A stretch of 64,000 nt of DNA. Origin: Ramlibacter cellulosilyticus. Lineage in GTDB: Bacteria > Pseudomonadota > Gammaproteobacteria > Burkholderiales > Burkholderiaceae_C. Made by a program: the position numbers and the translations under genes. The notes under the pieces were generated by a model that was given only the letters and a program-made list of their open reading frames with translations, did no database searches and was not told where the DNA came from. Shown here piece by piece: positions 34,476 to 43,287 of the stretch; positions within the stretch are counted from its first letter, which is position 1, and each line of letters begins with the position of its first letter. The stretch spans positions 248,001 to 312,000 of the forward strand of contig NZ_JACORT010000002.1 in the NCBI RefSeq assembly GCF_014297465.1. The letters run 5' to 3'.

Positions 34476-35513
34476 TCAGCTCTCCGCGCGGATGTTGCGC
34501 ATCATGATGATGCCGCCGAAGCTCTTGACGTCGGTCTTGATGCGGATCTTCAGGCCCTCGGCGGTGGAAGGCGCCGGCTGCCAGCCCACGCCGATCAGGC
34601 GCTGCCGGGTCTCCTCGCCCTTCACCACCTCGATCACCGCGGCGGCCATCTTCTCGCGCACGGCGGGCGGCAGCGAGGCGGGGCCCGCGAGCGCGGTCCA
34701 CAGTTCCACGTCGGCGCCCATCACGCCCACTTCGCGCAGCGTCGGCAGGTCGCTCGCGAGCACGCTGCGGCGCTCCGAGGTCACGCCGACCGCCTTCATC
34801 TTGCCGGCCTTCACCTGCTGCAAGGCGAGGCCGGGCGGCAGCAGCGCGGCCTGCAGCTGGCCGCCGATCATCGCGGTGATGATGTGGGGGTTGCCCTGGT
34901 AAGGCACGTGCATGGCGTCGAAGCCGGCGCGGCTCTTGACCAGCTCCATCCCGAGGTGGCCCGGCGTGCCGGTGCCGGGCGAACCGTAGCTCGCCTTGGA
35001 GCCCTGGTTGCGCAGCCACGTGAGCCATTCCTGCGGCGTGCTGCCGGCCGCCTGCGCGCTCACCACCAGCACCATGGGCGTGGTGCCGATCAGCGCGACG
35101 GGCGCGAGGTCGCGCTCGGGGTCGTAGCCGATCGCGGGATTGAGCATCTTGGCGATCGTGAGCTGGCTGTTGTTCATGACGCCGAAGGTGTGCTGGTCGC
35201 TTGCCTTCGCGACCTGGTCGCCGGCGATGGTGCCGGCGGCGCCGCTCTTGTTCTCCACCAGCACGGGCTGGCCGAGCACCTTCGACAGCTGCTCGGAGAT
35301 GGCGCGCGCGGACAGGTCCTGCACGGAGCCCGGCGGAAAGCCGATCAGCAGCTTGACGGGTTTCGTCGGCCACGTGGTGACCGGCACGGCGGCGGCCGTG
35401 GGCGGTGCCTTCTTGATGACAAGGGGCGCGGTGGTGTTCTGCGCGAACGACGCGGTGCACGCGGCAGCGAGCAGCAGGCCTGCGGAGGAGGCGCGCGCGA
35501 GGGTGGACTTCAT
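34476..35513 (-). CDS. Tripartite tricarboxylate transporter substrate-binding protein (Bug/TctC family)
   Basis: A 345-residue periplasmic receptor with a signal peptide ending ASFA (about residue 24). Family motifs are present: KLLIGFPPGSVQDLSARAI, VENKSGAAGTIAGD, and GSPGTGTPGHLGMEL. Bug proteins are numerous in Burkholderiales and bind carboxylates and related molecules. No tctA/tctB is adjacent, so it is an orphan receptor. AAGGAAG precedes the ATG at 35513; a longer frame from 35564 is unlikely. Confidence 0.9.
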   Translation of the reverse strand: MKSTLARASSAGLLLAAACTASFAQNTTAPLVIKKAPPTAAAVPVTTWPTKPVKLLIGFPPGSVQDLSARAISEQLSKVLGQPVLVENKSGAAGTIAGDQVAKASDQHTFGVMNNSQLTIAKMLNPAIGYDPERDLAPVALIGTTPMVLVVSAQAAGSTPQEWLTWLRNQGSKASYGSPGTGTPGHLGMELVKSRAGFDAMHVPYQGNPHIITAMIGGQLQAALLPPGLALQQVKAGKMKAVGVTSERRSVLASDLPTLREVGVMGADVELWTALAGPASLPPAVREKMAAAVIEVVKGEETRQRLIGVGWQPAPSTAEGLKIRIKTDVKSFGGIIMMRNIRAES

Positions 35514-35651
35514 GTGGACTTCCTTCTTGTGTGACAGCAAGAAAGGAATTTGTAAGCGCCGCATCGCGCGGCGCCCAATCAGCCGATTGCCTAACGGCCG
35601 GGATTTCGCTGGGAAACCCCTAGGCCGCGGGCCGAGCCTGTCGCTTTCCTG

Positions 35652-36671
35652 TCACGCCGGGCGCTCTTCGCGCCCGTCCGGATACCGCGCGAAGCGATCC
35701 GGCTCGCTGCCGTGCACCGGCGCCTGGTCCGGGAAGGACCAGCCGCCGAACTGCGTGCGGCGGTAGTCCTGCATCGCCTGCATGATCTCCTGCTGCGTGT
35801 TCATCACGAACGGCCCGTACTGCGCGACCGGCTCGGCGATGGGCTGGCCTTGCAGCAGCAGGAACTCGCACACGCCGTCGCCGGCCTGGATGGCGACTTC
35901 CACGCCCGCATCGAGCGAGATCGCCACCGGCCCTTGCACCGGCTGGCCGGACACGCTGGCGGCCGCGCCCTTGAAGAAGTAGAGCGTGCGGCGCGTGCCG
36001 GCGAGCGTGGCGGGCGGCAGCTGCACGCCGGCACCCGGCTCCATGCGCAGGGTCCAGATCGCGACGTCGGACTTCGGGTCGGCCGCCCAGGAATCGGGCG
36101 GCGGCGCGAGGGAGCGCAGGTCGCCGAAGCTGCCGGCGATCACCGCGACCTCGGTCTTGCGGTCCTGCGCATCGGCGAGCACGGCGCGGGGCACCTGCTC
36201 GTTCCAGAACATGGTGAAGTGCGGCTCGGCCATCTTGCTGCGCTTCGGCAGGTTCAGCCAGATCTGGAACAGCTCCAGCGGGTTGTCCTCGCCCGTCTTG
36301 AGCAGCGGGAACATCTCGGAGTGCACGATGCCCTTCCCCGCGGTCACCCACTGCACGTCGCCGCCGCCGAAGCGCGCGACGGCACCCAGCGAGTCGCTGT
36401 GGTCGATGAGGCCCTTGCGCACGATGGTCACCGTCTCGAAGCCGCGGTGCGGATGCGCGGGAAAGCCCGGCACGCTGTCGCCGTGGTACATGCTCCAGCC
36501 GTCCTTGCGGCTGAAGTCCTGTCCGATGTCCCGCCCCGCCAGCGACACGGCCGGCCCCATCTTCCCGTTGCCGCGCGGATACGCATCGTCGTGGTACGCG
36601 CAGAAGAGGAAGGGATCCGCGGTTTCCCAGGGGAAGCCGAGGGGACGGACGGAGAGGATGGGAGTGGACAT
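35652..36671 (-). CDS. Pirin family protein
   Basis: A 339-residue bicupin. The N-terminal cupin metal motif is FPAHPHRGFETVTIV with the later GIVHSEMFP, matching the His-x-His and His/Glu ligands of pirins. The C-terminal cupin carries LYFFKGAA. Some bacterial pirins are quercetinases, others regulate pyruvate metabolism; neither can be assigned here. It is a single gene upstream of an inverted repeat. Confidence 0.9.
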   Translation of the reverse strand: MSTPILSVRPLGFPWETADPFLFCAYHDDAYPRGNGKMGPAVSLAGRDIGQDFSRKDGWSMYHGDSVPGFPAHPHRGFETVTIVRKGLIDHSDSLGAVARFGGGDVQWVTAGKGIVHSEMFPLLKTGEDNPLELFQIWLNLPKRSKMAEPHFTMFWNEQVPRAVLADAQDRKTEVAVIAGSFGDLRSLAPPPDSWAADPKSDVAIWTLRMEPGAGVQLPPATLAGTRRTLYFFKGAAASVSGQPVQGPVAISLDAGVEVAIQAGDGVCEFLLLQGQPIAEPVAQYGPFVMNTQQEIMQAMQDYRRTQFGGWSFPDQAPVHGSEPDRFARYPDGREERPA

Positions 36672-36708
36672 CTTCCGGAGATGAGGGCGGTTGCGAATCG
36701 GTCAAGAG

Positions 36709-36806
36709 GAACGCAGAGGTCGCAGAGATGACGCAGAGGTCGCAGAGGAATCCTCTCGTTGGGTTTTCCTCTGCGACCTCTGCGTACCTTTGCGACCTCT
36801 GCGTTC
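36709..36806. repeat. Inverted repeat of ACGCAGAGGTCGCAGAG units, family D
   Basis: Each arm (36709-36749 and 36767-36806) contains two tandem copies of roughly ACGCAGAGGTCGCAGAG; the arms are inverted and nearly identical around a 17-base loop. It occupies the gap between the pirin start and the end of the SlyD-like gene. It is a single locus in this window. Confidence 0.85.
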
Positions 36807-36827
36807 AAATTCCCTGACCAGCCACCG

Positions 36828-37304
36828 TCAATGATGGTGCCCGTGCTCGCCGTGCACATGCCGGTGGGCGATCTCCTCGGCGGTGGCGGGGCGGACGGCG
36901 GTGACCTTGAGGTGGAACTTGAGCGCCTTGCCCGCGAGCGGGTGGTTGCCGTCGAGGTGGACCTCGGGGCCCTTGATCTTCATGACGTGGAAGACGTGCG
37001 GCGTGCCGTCGTCGGTGTGGCCCTGGAGCTGGCCGCCGACCTTCACGCCGGGCGGGAACTCGCTCTTCGGGATCACGCGCACGAGCGACTCGTCGCGCAC
37101 GCCGAAGGCGTCCTCGGGTTGCAGGTCCAGCGTGACCTCGTGGCCCGCGTCCTTGCCTTCCAGCGCTTCCTCGATCTTCGGGAGCGTGTTCTCGTAGCCG
37201 CCGTGCAGGTAGACCATGGGGGTCTTGCTCTGCTCGATGAGGCGGCCGTTGCTGTCCGCCACCCGGTATTGCAGGGTGACGACCGTGTCCTTCGTGATGT
37301 TCAT
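36828..37304 (-). CDS. SlyD-like FKBP-type peptidyl-prolyl isomerase
   Basis: A 158-residue two-domain FKBP. The N-terminal FKBP strand VVTLQYRVADSNGRLIEQ is followed by the insert-in-flap region (about 70-125, with GQLQGHTDDGTPHVFHVM) and the closing FKBP strand. It ends in a histidine-rich tail (HRHVHGEHGHHH), a short version of the nickel-binding tail of SlyD. It folds proline-containing proteins in the cytoplasm. The ATG at 37304 lies 2 bases after the MFS stop, so it is coupled to that gene. Confidence 0.9.
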   Translation of the reverse strand: MNITKDTVVTLQYRVADSNGRLIEQSKTPMVYLHGGYENTLPKIEEALEGKDAGHEVTLDLQPEDAFGVRDESLVRVIPKSEFPPGVKVGGQLQGHTDDGTPHVFHVMKIKGPEVHLDGNHPLAGKALKFHLKVTAVRPATAEEIAHRHVHGEHGHHH

Positions 37305-37306
37305 GC

Positions 37307-38605
37307 TCAGGATTGTGACGGTTCCGCGCCCGCGGTGCGGGGGCCGGGGAGGAAGCGGTAGAGGCACGTGCCCAGCACGAGGAAGAACGCGATGGCGGCG
37401 AACACGGCCGTGTACGTCTCCACGTGCAGCACGGCCGCGGCGGACGCGGCCAGGCCGGTGAGCCACTGCATCAGCGCGACGCCGAGGAACATCGCCATGG
37501 TGAACACGGCCATCGCCCGGCCGGTCATGCGCGCCGGGTAGGTCGCACGCACGTCTGCGTACTGCATCACCATGTAGCCGGAGACGATGCCCACGCCGAG
37601 CGCCAGCGCCACTTCCAGCGAAGCGGGCAGCGCGAACGCCATCGCGGCGAACAGCGCCGCGCAGCCGATGGTGTAGCGCGCGATCCAGCGGCGGCGCTTC
37701 TGCGCGTCTCCCGGGTCGAGCCGGCCGAAGAGCGGGGGGCCGACCATGCCGAGCACCGAGATCGCCACCGCCACGTTGCCGCTGCCCACCAGCGTGAACT
37801 GGTAGCGGTCGATCAGCAGCGGGCCCAGCCACAAGCCGCGCAGCGAGAGGAAGGACGCGTACGTGAAGAGCGACAGGCCGATGATCCCCGCCGTCTGCGG
37901 CAGGCGGAACAGCTCGCCGTAGCCGCGCAGGGCCGCGAGCACGTTGGGACGCTCCGTGTGCACGGGCGCATCCTCGCGCACGAACACCAGGATCGCGAGC
38001 CACGCGAGCACGGCGCACGCCGCGAGGGCGACGTAGCCCGAGCGCCAGCCCCAGGCCTGGATTACCCAGGCCAGCGGCGTGCCCGTGAGCAGCAGGCCGA
38101 CGGAGCCGATGCCCAGCGCCGCGCCGTTCACCGATGCATAGCGTTCGGACGGGAAGCGCCGCGCGATGAACACCGTGCACACGAGAAAAGCGGGCGCGCA
38201 GCCGACGCCGGTGAGGGCCTGTCCGAACAGCAGGCCCGCGTAGCTGTCGGCATACGCCGTGACGAGCGCACCGGCCACCGTCAGCGGAAAGACCGCGAGC
38301 ACCGTGCGCCGCACGCCGTACACGTCGATGCCCATGCCCATGAACAGCTGCAGCCCGCCGAAAGCGAAGTGGAAGGCGCCGGCGAACAGGCCCAGCTGCT
38401 GCGGCGTGAGGCCGAAGGCCTGCTGCAGCGGCGGCGCCATGATCGCGGCGGCGGTGCGGAACGCCTGGCTGAGGGCGAATCCGGAGATCAGCACCAGCAG
38501 CATCAGCCAGGCGCTGCGGGTGGAGGCGGCGGAGGTCAAGCCGTGCACTTTAGCGGGATCGCGCGGCGCGGGCTGACAGCGGGCGACGGCGTGGCGGGAG
38601 ATCAT
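37307..38605 (-). CDS. MFS transporter
   Basis: About 432 residues with 12 predicted helices. It includes LFMGMGIDVYGVRRTVLAVF, the A-motif loop, and the helix-5 stretch AALGIGSVGLLLTGTPLAWV. The substrate is unknown. The ATG at 38605 is only 6 bp from the divergent lipoprotein start; GTG at 38548 or TTG at 38541 would give a more usual N-terminus beginning just ahead of the first helix and leave room for promoters. It is followed by the SlyD-like gene after 2 bp. Confidence 0.85.
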   Translation of the reverse strand: MISRHAVARCQPAPRDPAKVHGLTSAASTRSAWLMLLVLISGFALSQAFRTAAAIMAPPLQQAFGLTPQQLGLFAGAFHFAFGGLQLFMGMGIDVYGVRRTVLAVFPLTVAGALVTAYADSYAGLLFGQALTGVGCAPAFLVCTVFIARRFPSERYASVNGAALGIGSVGLLLTGTPLAWVIQAWGWRSGYVALAACAVLAWLAILVFVREDAPVHTERPNVLAALRGYGELFRLPQTAGIIGLSLFTYASFLSLRGLWLGPLLIDRYQFTLVGSGNVAVAISVLGMVGPPLFGRLDPGDAQKRRRWIARYTIGCAALFAAMAFALPASLEVALALGVGIVSGYMVMQYADVRATYPARMTGRAMAVFTMAMFLGVALMQWLTGLAASAAAVLHVETYTAVFAAIAFFLVLGTCLYRFLPGPRTAGAEPSQS

Positions 38606-38611
38606 CGGGGC

Positions 38612-39328
38612 ATGCCTGCCCGCATCGCTTTCGCACTGCTCGCCGCGCTCGCGGCCGCCGGGTGTTCGCGGACGGAAGCGCCGCAGCCCGCGCCCGCCCC
38701 GGCCGACCCTCCCGCGCCCGCCGCACCGGTGGCGCTCGCGACGGACGCTCTCGCGTCGCAAGTGTGGCGCGTCACGGCATCCGGCAGCGTGGCGGCCGGG
38801 TCGCTCTATGTCTTCCTGCCAGGCGGCACGCTGCTCGTCGCCACGCCGGGCAGCCAGGTGGCGCAGGGTCGCTGGCGGGAGGAGGGCGGCCGGCTGGCGA
38901 TGGTGGAGGACTCGCAAACGCATCCCGTCGACGTGCTGGAACAGCAGCCGGCGCGCCTGCGCCTGCGCAGCCACCCGGGCACGCCGGTGGAGATGACGCT
39001 GGAAGCCGTCGAGGCCGCCGCCCCGCCGGTGCCACCCGCCTTCCACGGCACGTGGGCGGCGGACCGCCGGGCGTGCGCGCAGCCCGGTGCGGAATCGCGC
39101 CTGGCGCTCGCGGGCGACAGCGTCCGCTTCCACGAGAGCAGCGGCACCGTGCTCGCCGCCGTCGCGGACCCGCGGGATGCGCGGCAGCTCGACGTGGTCG
39201 CCCGCCTGCGCGGGGAAGGCAGCACGCGACTCGCGTGGCGTCGCTACCGGCTCGCGCAGGACGGGGCCACGCTCGCGGACGTCACCGAAGGTGCTGGCGC
39301 AGGCCTCGTGCGGGTGCGCTGCTCCTAG
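38612..39328 (+). CDS. Two-domain lipoprotein of unknown function
   Basis: A 238-residue protein with lipobox AAAGC (C18) and a proline/alanine-rich linker to about residue 45. Two similar-sized beta-rich segments follow: LYVFLPGGTLLVATPGSQVAQ in the first and a FHGTWAADRRAC-type start in the second. The first resembles small lipocalin-like or META-like lipoproteins, but I cannot assign a family. It diverges from the MFS gene. Confidence 0.7.
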   Translation: MPARIAFALLAALAAAGCSRTEAPQPAPAPADPPAPAAPVALATDALASQVWRVTASGSVAAGSLYVFLPGGTLLVATPGSQVAQGRWREEGGRLAMVEDSQTHPVDVLEQQPARLRLRSHPGTPVEMTLEAVEAAAPPVPPAFHGTWAADRRACAQPGAESRLALAGDSVRFHESSGTVLAAVADPRDARQLDVVARLRGEGSTRLAWRRYRLAQDGATLADVTEGAGAGLVRVRCS

Positions 39329-39421
39329 CGGCCCGGCGCGGCCATCTCCTGCAGCTCGCGCGCGAGCCGCCCGAAGCGCTGGCGGTATTGCGGTGCGGGA
39401 CGCGAGAAGGCGCAGGCGGCG
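39329..39421. other. Non-coding stretch before the TPR remnant; possible gene tail on the minus strand
   Basis: On the minus strand this reads PQYRQRFGRLARELQEM and ends in a stop at the lipoprotein's end (39328), like the tail of a lost gene. There is no start or upstream coding signal. Together with 39422-39883 it makes a 555-bp stretch without an intact gene. Confidence 0.35.
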
Positions 39422-39733
39422 GTGCTGGAGGCGCAGGTGGACGCGATGCAGCGGGAGGACGACAACCGCGCGTTTACCGCCGAGGTGGGGCACGACGCGG
39501 CCCGTGCGATCCGTGCGTTCGCGCATGGGGACCATGCGCTGTGCGTGCAGCTGCTGCGGCGCGTGCGCAGCGGCGCGCACCGGTTCGGCGGCAGCCATGC
39601 GCAGCGGGACGTGCTGGACCTGACGTTGATGGAGGCGGCGCGGCGCGGGGGGATGGAGGCGCTGGCGCGGGGGCTGGAGGCGGAGCGCGTGGCGTTGCGG
39701 CCGCGGACGCGGGTGCTGGCGCTGGCGGCGTGA
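39422..39733 (+). pseudogene. C-terminal remnant of a TPR (TTC38-like) protein gene
   Basis: About 103 residues ending in RFGGSHAQRDVLDLTLMEAA. This is the very C-terminal signature of roughly 450-residue TTC38-type tetratricopeptide proteins, as I recall them. Nothing upstream continues the protein: the previous 93 bp are unrelated and the lipoprotein gene lies before. There is no ribosome binding site; the only start is a GTG. I read it as a truncated relic, though translation of a small product cannot be excluded. Confidence 0.55.
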
Positions 39734-39741
39734 GACGGGAT

Positions 39742-39864
39742 CGGTGGGGTTCACTTCGTTCACCGTCCGGCGCTACGCGCCGCCACCCTACGAAGACGGA
39801 TGCGTGCGGGTTCGTAGGGTGGCGCGGCGAAGCCGCGGAAGGTGGGCGGACGCGAACCCCACCG
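39742..39864. repeat. Dispersed palindromic repeat, family A, copy 3
   Basis: The left arm starts CGGTGGGGTTCACTTCG and ends CCACCCTACG. The right arm starts GTAGGGTGGCGCGGCG (39814) and ends CGAACCCCACCG. It is more diverged in the left arm than copies 1 and 2. Again it lies between converging 3' ends (TPR remnant and hydratase-like gene). Confidence 0.82.
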
Positions 39865-39883
39865 ATCGGCGCCCGCGCGAACC

Positions 39884-40642
39884 CTACAACTGCACTTCCG
39901 CTTCCCCGATCCCCTCGAACACCGCCTTCACCCTGTCGCCGGCCTTCGCCTCCAGCATGCCGCACCAGGTGCCGGTGGTCACGACGGTGCCCTTCGGCAC
40001 CGTCGCCCCATGCCGCGTCACGTGCCGCAGCCAGATCGGCAGCAGCCACGCCGGATCGCCCAGCGAGTGCGTGCCCTGGAACGATTGCGGCGCGGCGTCG
40101 CCGACCTGCACCGTGCACGCCTGCTGCGACCAGTCGCGCGGCGAGAACGGCTTCCAGGCGCCGAGCACCAGCGCCCCGTGCGACTGCAGGTCCGCCAGCT
40201 TCAGCAAGGCCGTGGCCGCGCGGTTCTCCCAGCGTGAATCCACGATCTCCATGGAGACGCACATGCCGTCCAGCCACTGGTGCGCCGCCGCCGGGTTGAA
40301 CGCGGCTGCGTCGCCAGGCGCCACGTCGCGGCCCAGGCGCAGCGCGACCTCGGCTTCGATCAGGCGCCAGTTGAAGTGCGTGCCGCGCGCATCGGCGGGG
40401 CTGGACCACACGTGCTGCGGCGGCAGGCCGGCGTGCGTGAGCGTGGCACTCCTGGACGGCCCGCCGGACTTCCAGTGCTGCGGCACGGGCCGGTCGAACC
40501 AGCCCATCGCCCGCGCCACCGCGTCCTGCACCTGGTAGGCCTGTTCGGCGTCCTGCAGCGCGGACTCGAACGGGGCGGCGGCGATGGTGTGGCTTTCGCG
40601 GTGCGCGCGCACGAGCGCGTCCGCCAGCGGTTGGCTCGACAT
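39884..40642 (-). CDS. 2-keto-4-pentenoate hydratase/FAH-family protein (MhpD-like)
   Basis: A 252-residue protein of the fumarylacetoacetase superfamily, hydratase/decarboxylase branch. It shows RLIEAEVALRLGRDV (metal-binding Glu pair) and, near the end, KGTVVTTGTWCGM. Such enzymes hydrate 2-oxo-pent-4-enoates from meta-cleavage pathways, but no ring-cleavage gene is here, so the substrate is open. It is the last gene of the 12-gene leftward catabolic cluster, 28 bp after the reductase-like gene. Confidence 0.82.
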   Translation of the reverse strand: MSSQPLADALVRAHRESHTIAAAPFESALQDAEQAYQVQDAVARAMGWFDRPVPQHWKSGGPSRSATLTHAGLPPQHVWSSPADARGTHFNWRLIEAEVALRLGRDVAPGDAAAFNPAAAHQWLDGMCVSMEIVDSRWENRAATALLKLADLQSHGALVLGAWKPFSPRDWSQQACTVQVGDAAPQSFQGTHSLGDPAWLLPIWLRHVTRHGATVPKGTVVTTGTWCGMLEAKAGDRVKAVFEGIGEAEVQL

Positions 40643-40670
40643 GGGGTCTCCTTCGAATGATCCGCCGATG

Positions 40671-41738
40671 CTAGCGGTTCTTCGCCGCCTCGCGGTTGCC
40701 GTGCAGGCGCGTGTCCACCAGGTCCACGATGCGGTCGACCACCGGATGGCGCAATCCGAGCTGGCGCGCGACCAGCTGCACCAGCTTGTCGGCCCGCTCG
40801 ATGTAGGGTGCGCCGTTGTTCAGCGCGCGTGCCGCCGACGCGGGGCGCGTGAGGCTGGCCGCCGCCGCCGCGTACTTCTCGAAAGGCACCAGGTCCTCGT
40901 TGCGGGCGCCGAGCCGCAGGCACACGTCGTACACGAAGTCGTACACGGACTTCGATTCGGCGATGTCCGTGTGCACGGCTTCCTGCGCGGTGCGCATGCC
41001 GTCCGGCGTGATGCAGCGGTAGTTGCCGGCGAGCAGCATGGACCACTTCGCCAGCGGCACGAAGATCGACTCCGACACGCGCAGCTTCACCGGCAGCTCG
41101 ATCGGGCCTTCCGGCGCGGGATAGCGCACGGCGTCGACGTCGGCCTCCAGCTGGCGCAGCAGCGCGGTGGCTTGCGGGGCGTCGAAGCGCGCCGCCTTGA
41201 AGTTCGTCGGCAGCGTGACCTGCAGCACGTTGACCTTCTCCTCCGGCGGGCGGACGGCCTGCGGGTCGGGGCTGCACAGCGTGAGCAGGCCGGGCTCGAA
41301 GCCGTCCCACACGCTCGCGTCGGTGTACGCCGGCTTCAACGCCTCGGCGTCCAGGCCCGGGATGCGGCGCAGGTAGGTGAGCGGCGGCATGTTCATGATG
41401 GACATGCAGGGCACGCGCGACTTCGCGACGGCCGCCATCAGCTCGCGCACGCCGGGCGAGCGGTACTGCGGCTCCTGCATGGCGAGGCCGACGAGGTCGT
41501 AGTCGGCGGGGTTCACGTCGCCCGTGCCCGCGGCGCTCACCTTGCCGGGCAGCTTGCGCGAATCGATCTCCACCTCCCCGGCGCGCCCGCGCACCGGCAT
41601 GCGCACGCGGAATCCTTCCGCGTTGATCAGGTCCGCCTCGGCCGGCAGGCACACCAGCTTCAGCTCGTGCCCGGCGAACAGCAGCTTGGACGCGAGGAGG
41701 GAGCCGTAGGACGCCCCCAGGATCAGGATCTTGGCCAT
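40671..41738 (-). CDS. Ketopantoate reductase (ApbA/PanE) family oxidoreductase
   Basis: A 355-residue NAD(P)-dependent dehydrogenase-like protein. The N-terminal dinucleotide fold starts AKILILGASYGSLLASKLLF, and a helical C-terminal domain follows. It is longer than PanE (about 300), and its cluster context argues for a catabolic hydroxy/keto-acid step rather than pantothenate synthesis. The 139 bp upstream separate it from the amidase and include a 7-bp stem-loop. Confidence 0.8.
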   Translation of the reverse strand: MAKILILGASYGSLLASKLLFAGHELKLVCLPAEADLINAEGFRVRMPVRGRAGEVEIDSRKLPGKVSAAGTGDVNPADYDLVGLAMQEPQYRSPGVRELMAAVAKSRVPCMSIMNMPPLTYLRRIPGLDAEALKPAYTDASVWDGFEPGLLTLCSPDPQAVRPPEEKVNVLQVTLPTNFKAARFDAPQATALLRQLEADVDAVRYPAPEGPIELPVKLRVSESIFVPLAKWSMLLAGNYRCITPDGMRTAQEAVHTDIAESKSVYDFVYDVCLRLGARNEDLVPFEKYAAAAASLTRPASAARALNNGAPYIERADKLVQLVARQLGLRHPVVDRIVDLVDTRLHGNREAAKNR

Positions 41739-41829
41739 TCATGTCTCCTTTGCTTGTTGGTTACTGCGTGGGCAAACCACCTGCCCGGCCGTAAGGTACG
41801 CCTGTTGCGGCGCGATGCTCAAGGCGAAA

Positions 41830-41847
41830 CGCTTTTGACCAAAAGCG
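41830..41847. other. Small stem-loop between amidase and reductase-like genes
   Basis: CGCTTTT - GACC - AAAAGCG. It is a possible weak terminator or regulator site in the only sizeable gap (139 bp) of the leftward cluster. Confidence 0.35.
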
Positions 41848-41877
41848 ACGGACTCGCTGCAACGCAGCAGTCCGCGC

Positions 41878-43287
41878 TCACAGCGCCGGCCAGCGCTGCG
41901 CCCAGGGATGGGCCGCTTCGTAGGCAGCGCCGAGGTCCAGCAAGGCGTCGTCCGCGCCGTAGCGCCCCACCAGCTGCATCCCGATCGGCAGGCCTGTGGA
42001 CGAAGGTTCGCAGGGCAACGCGAGTCCCGGCAGCCCCGCGGCGTTCACCCACCCCGTGTAGACGGCGTGGCCGCGCGGGCCGACTTCCTGGCCGGCGATG
42101 TGCGCCGGGTACGCGTCCTCCGCCTTCCAGGGCAGCGCCGCCGCCGAAGGCAGCACGATCACGTCCACGCCGGCGAACAAGGCCACGGTGTCGCGCCGCA
42201 GCTTCTTCACCTGCTCCAGGACCTGCCAGAGGCGCGCAGCGGGAATCGCGCGGCCCTTCTCCGCCATCTCCAGGTATTTGGGCGAGGCCTGTGCCGCCCA
42301 GTCGGGGCGGCGATCGAACATCTGCGCCAGCCCGGCCTGCCCGATCTGCGGCCAGGCTTCCGCGTAGAAGTCGAGGTCCAGCGGCAGTGGTCCTTCGCGC
42401 ACTTCGTGTCCGAGCGCGCCGAGGCGCCGCACGGCCTGGCCCACGCTGGCGGCGATCTGCGGGTCCAGCGGCGCGCTGCCGAAGCGTTCGACGTACAGGA
42501 TGCGCAAGGGCCCCGCCACGCGCGGCCCCGCGGCAGCCAGCGCCGCGGAGAGCGAGGAGCGGTCCACGGCCGCCGCCCCGCGCATCACCTCGAACAGCAG
42601 GCGCGCATCGGCCACCGTGCGCGCGAGCGGCCCGATCACCTCGAAATCCAGCAGCAGGCTGGGCAGCACGTGCTCGCGGGGCACGGCGGACAGGCTCGGC
42701 TTGAGCCCCACCAGCCCCGTGTGCGACGCGGGCCGGCGGATGGAGCCGCCACCGTCCTGGCCGATCGCCACCGGCGTGATGCCCGCCGCGACGGATGCTA
42801 CGGCGCCGCCGCTGGAGCCCCCGGGCGTGAGGGCCAGGCCCCATGGATTGCGCGTCGCGCCGAAGATCGGGTTGGCGGTGTAGCCCTCCAGCGCGAACTC
42901 GGGCACGTTGGTCTTGCCGATGATCAAGGCGCCGGCGGCACGGGCCCGCGCGACCGCGAGCTCGTCCTGCCCCGTCGCATGCTGCCGCAGCGCGGGGCAG
43001 CCCCAGGTCGTCGGCTGGTCCGCGGTGTAGAGGCTGTCCTTCACCGACAGCGGGATGCCGTCGAAGGCAGACAGCGGCTGGGCCCGCGCGAAGCGCTCGG
43101 TGGCGGCCGCGGCCTCGGCGAGGAAGGCCGCGTCGCGCCGCGCGACCACCGCGTTGATGCGCGGGTTCACCGCCTCCAGGCGCGCGAGGCAGGACCGCGC
43201 CACCTGCGTGGGCGTCAGGCTGCCGGCGCGGTAGCGGCGGGCCAGCTCGGTGGCGGGCAGCCGCCAGGTGCCGGTTGCGGCGTCCAC
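41878..43287 (-). CDS. Amidase (amidase-signature family)
   Basis: A 469-residue hydrolase with the Ser-cisSer-Lys triad: K83 in PLSVKDSLY, S158 in TPGGSSGGAVAS and S182 in DGGGSIRRPAS. The substrate range of the family is wide. The start is GTG at 43287, directly after the stop of the upstream binding-protein gene, with AGTAGG as ribosome binding site. In this cluster it could cleave the carbamoyl or amide product of the hydantoinase, a role normally filled by N-carbamoylase; this is inference. Confidence 0.9.
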   Translation of the reverse strand: MDAATGTWRLPATELARRYRAGSLTPTQVARSCLARLEAVNPRINAVVARRDAAFLAEAAAATERFARAQPLSAFDGIPLSVKDSLYTADQPTTWGCPALRQHATGQDELAVARARAAGALIIGKTNVPEFALEGYTANPIFGATRNPWGLALTPGGSSGGAVASVAAGITPVAIGQDGGGSIRRPASHTGLVGLKPSLSAVPREHVLPSLLLDFEVIGPLARTVADARLLFEVMRGAAAVDRSSLSAALAAAGPRVAGPLRILYVERFGSAPLDPQIAASVGQAVRRLGALGHEVREGPLPLDLDFYAEAWPQIGQAGLAQMFDRRPDWAAQASPKYLEMAEKGRAIPAARLWQVLEQVKKLRRDTVALFAGVDVIVLPSAAALPWKAEDAYPAHIAGQEVGPRGHAVYTGWVNAAGLPGLALPCEPSSTGLPIGMQLVGRYGADDALLDLGAAYEAAHPWAQRWPAL

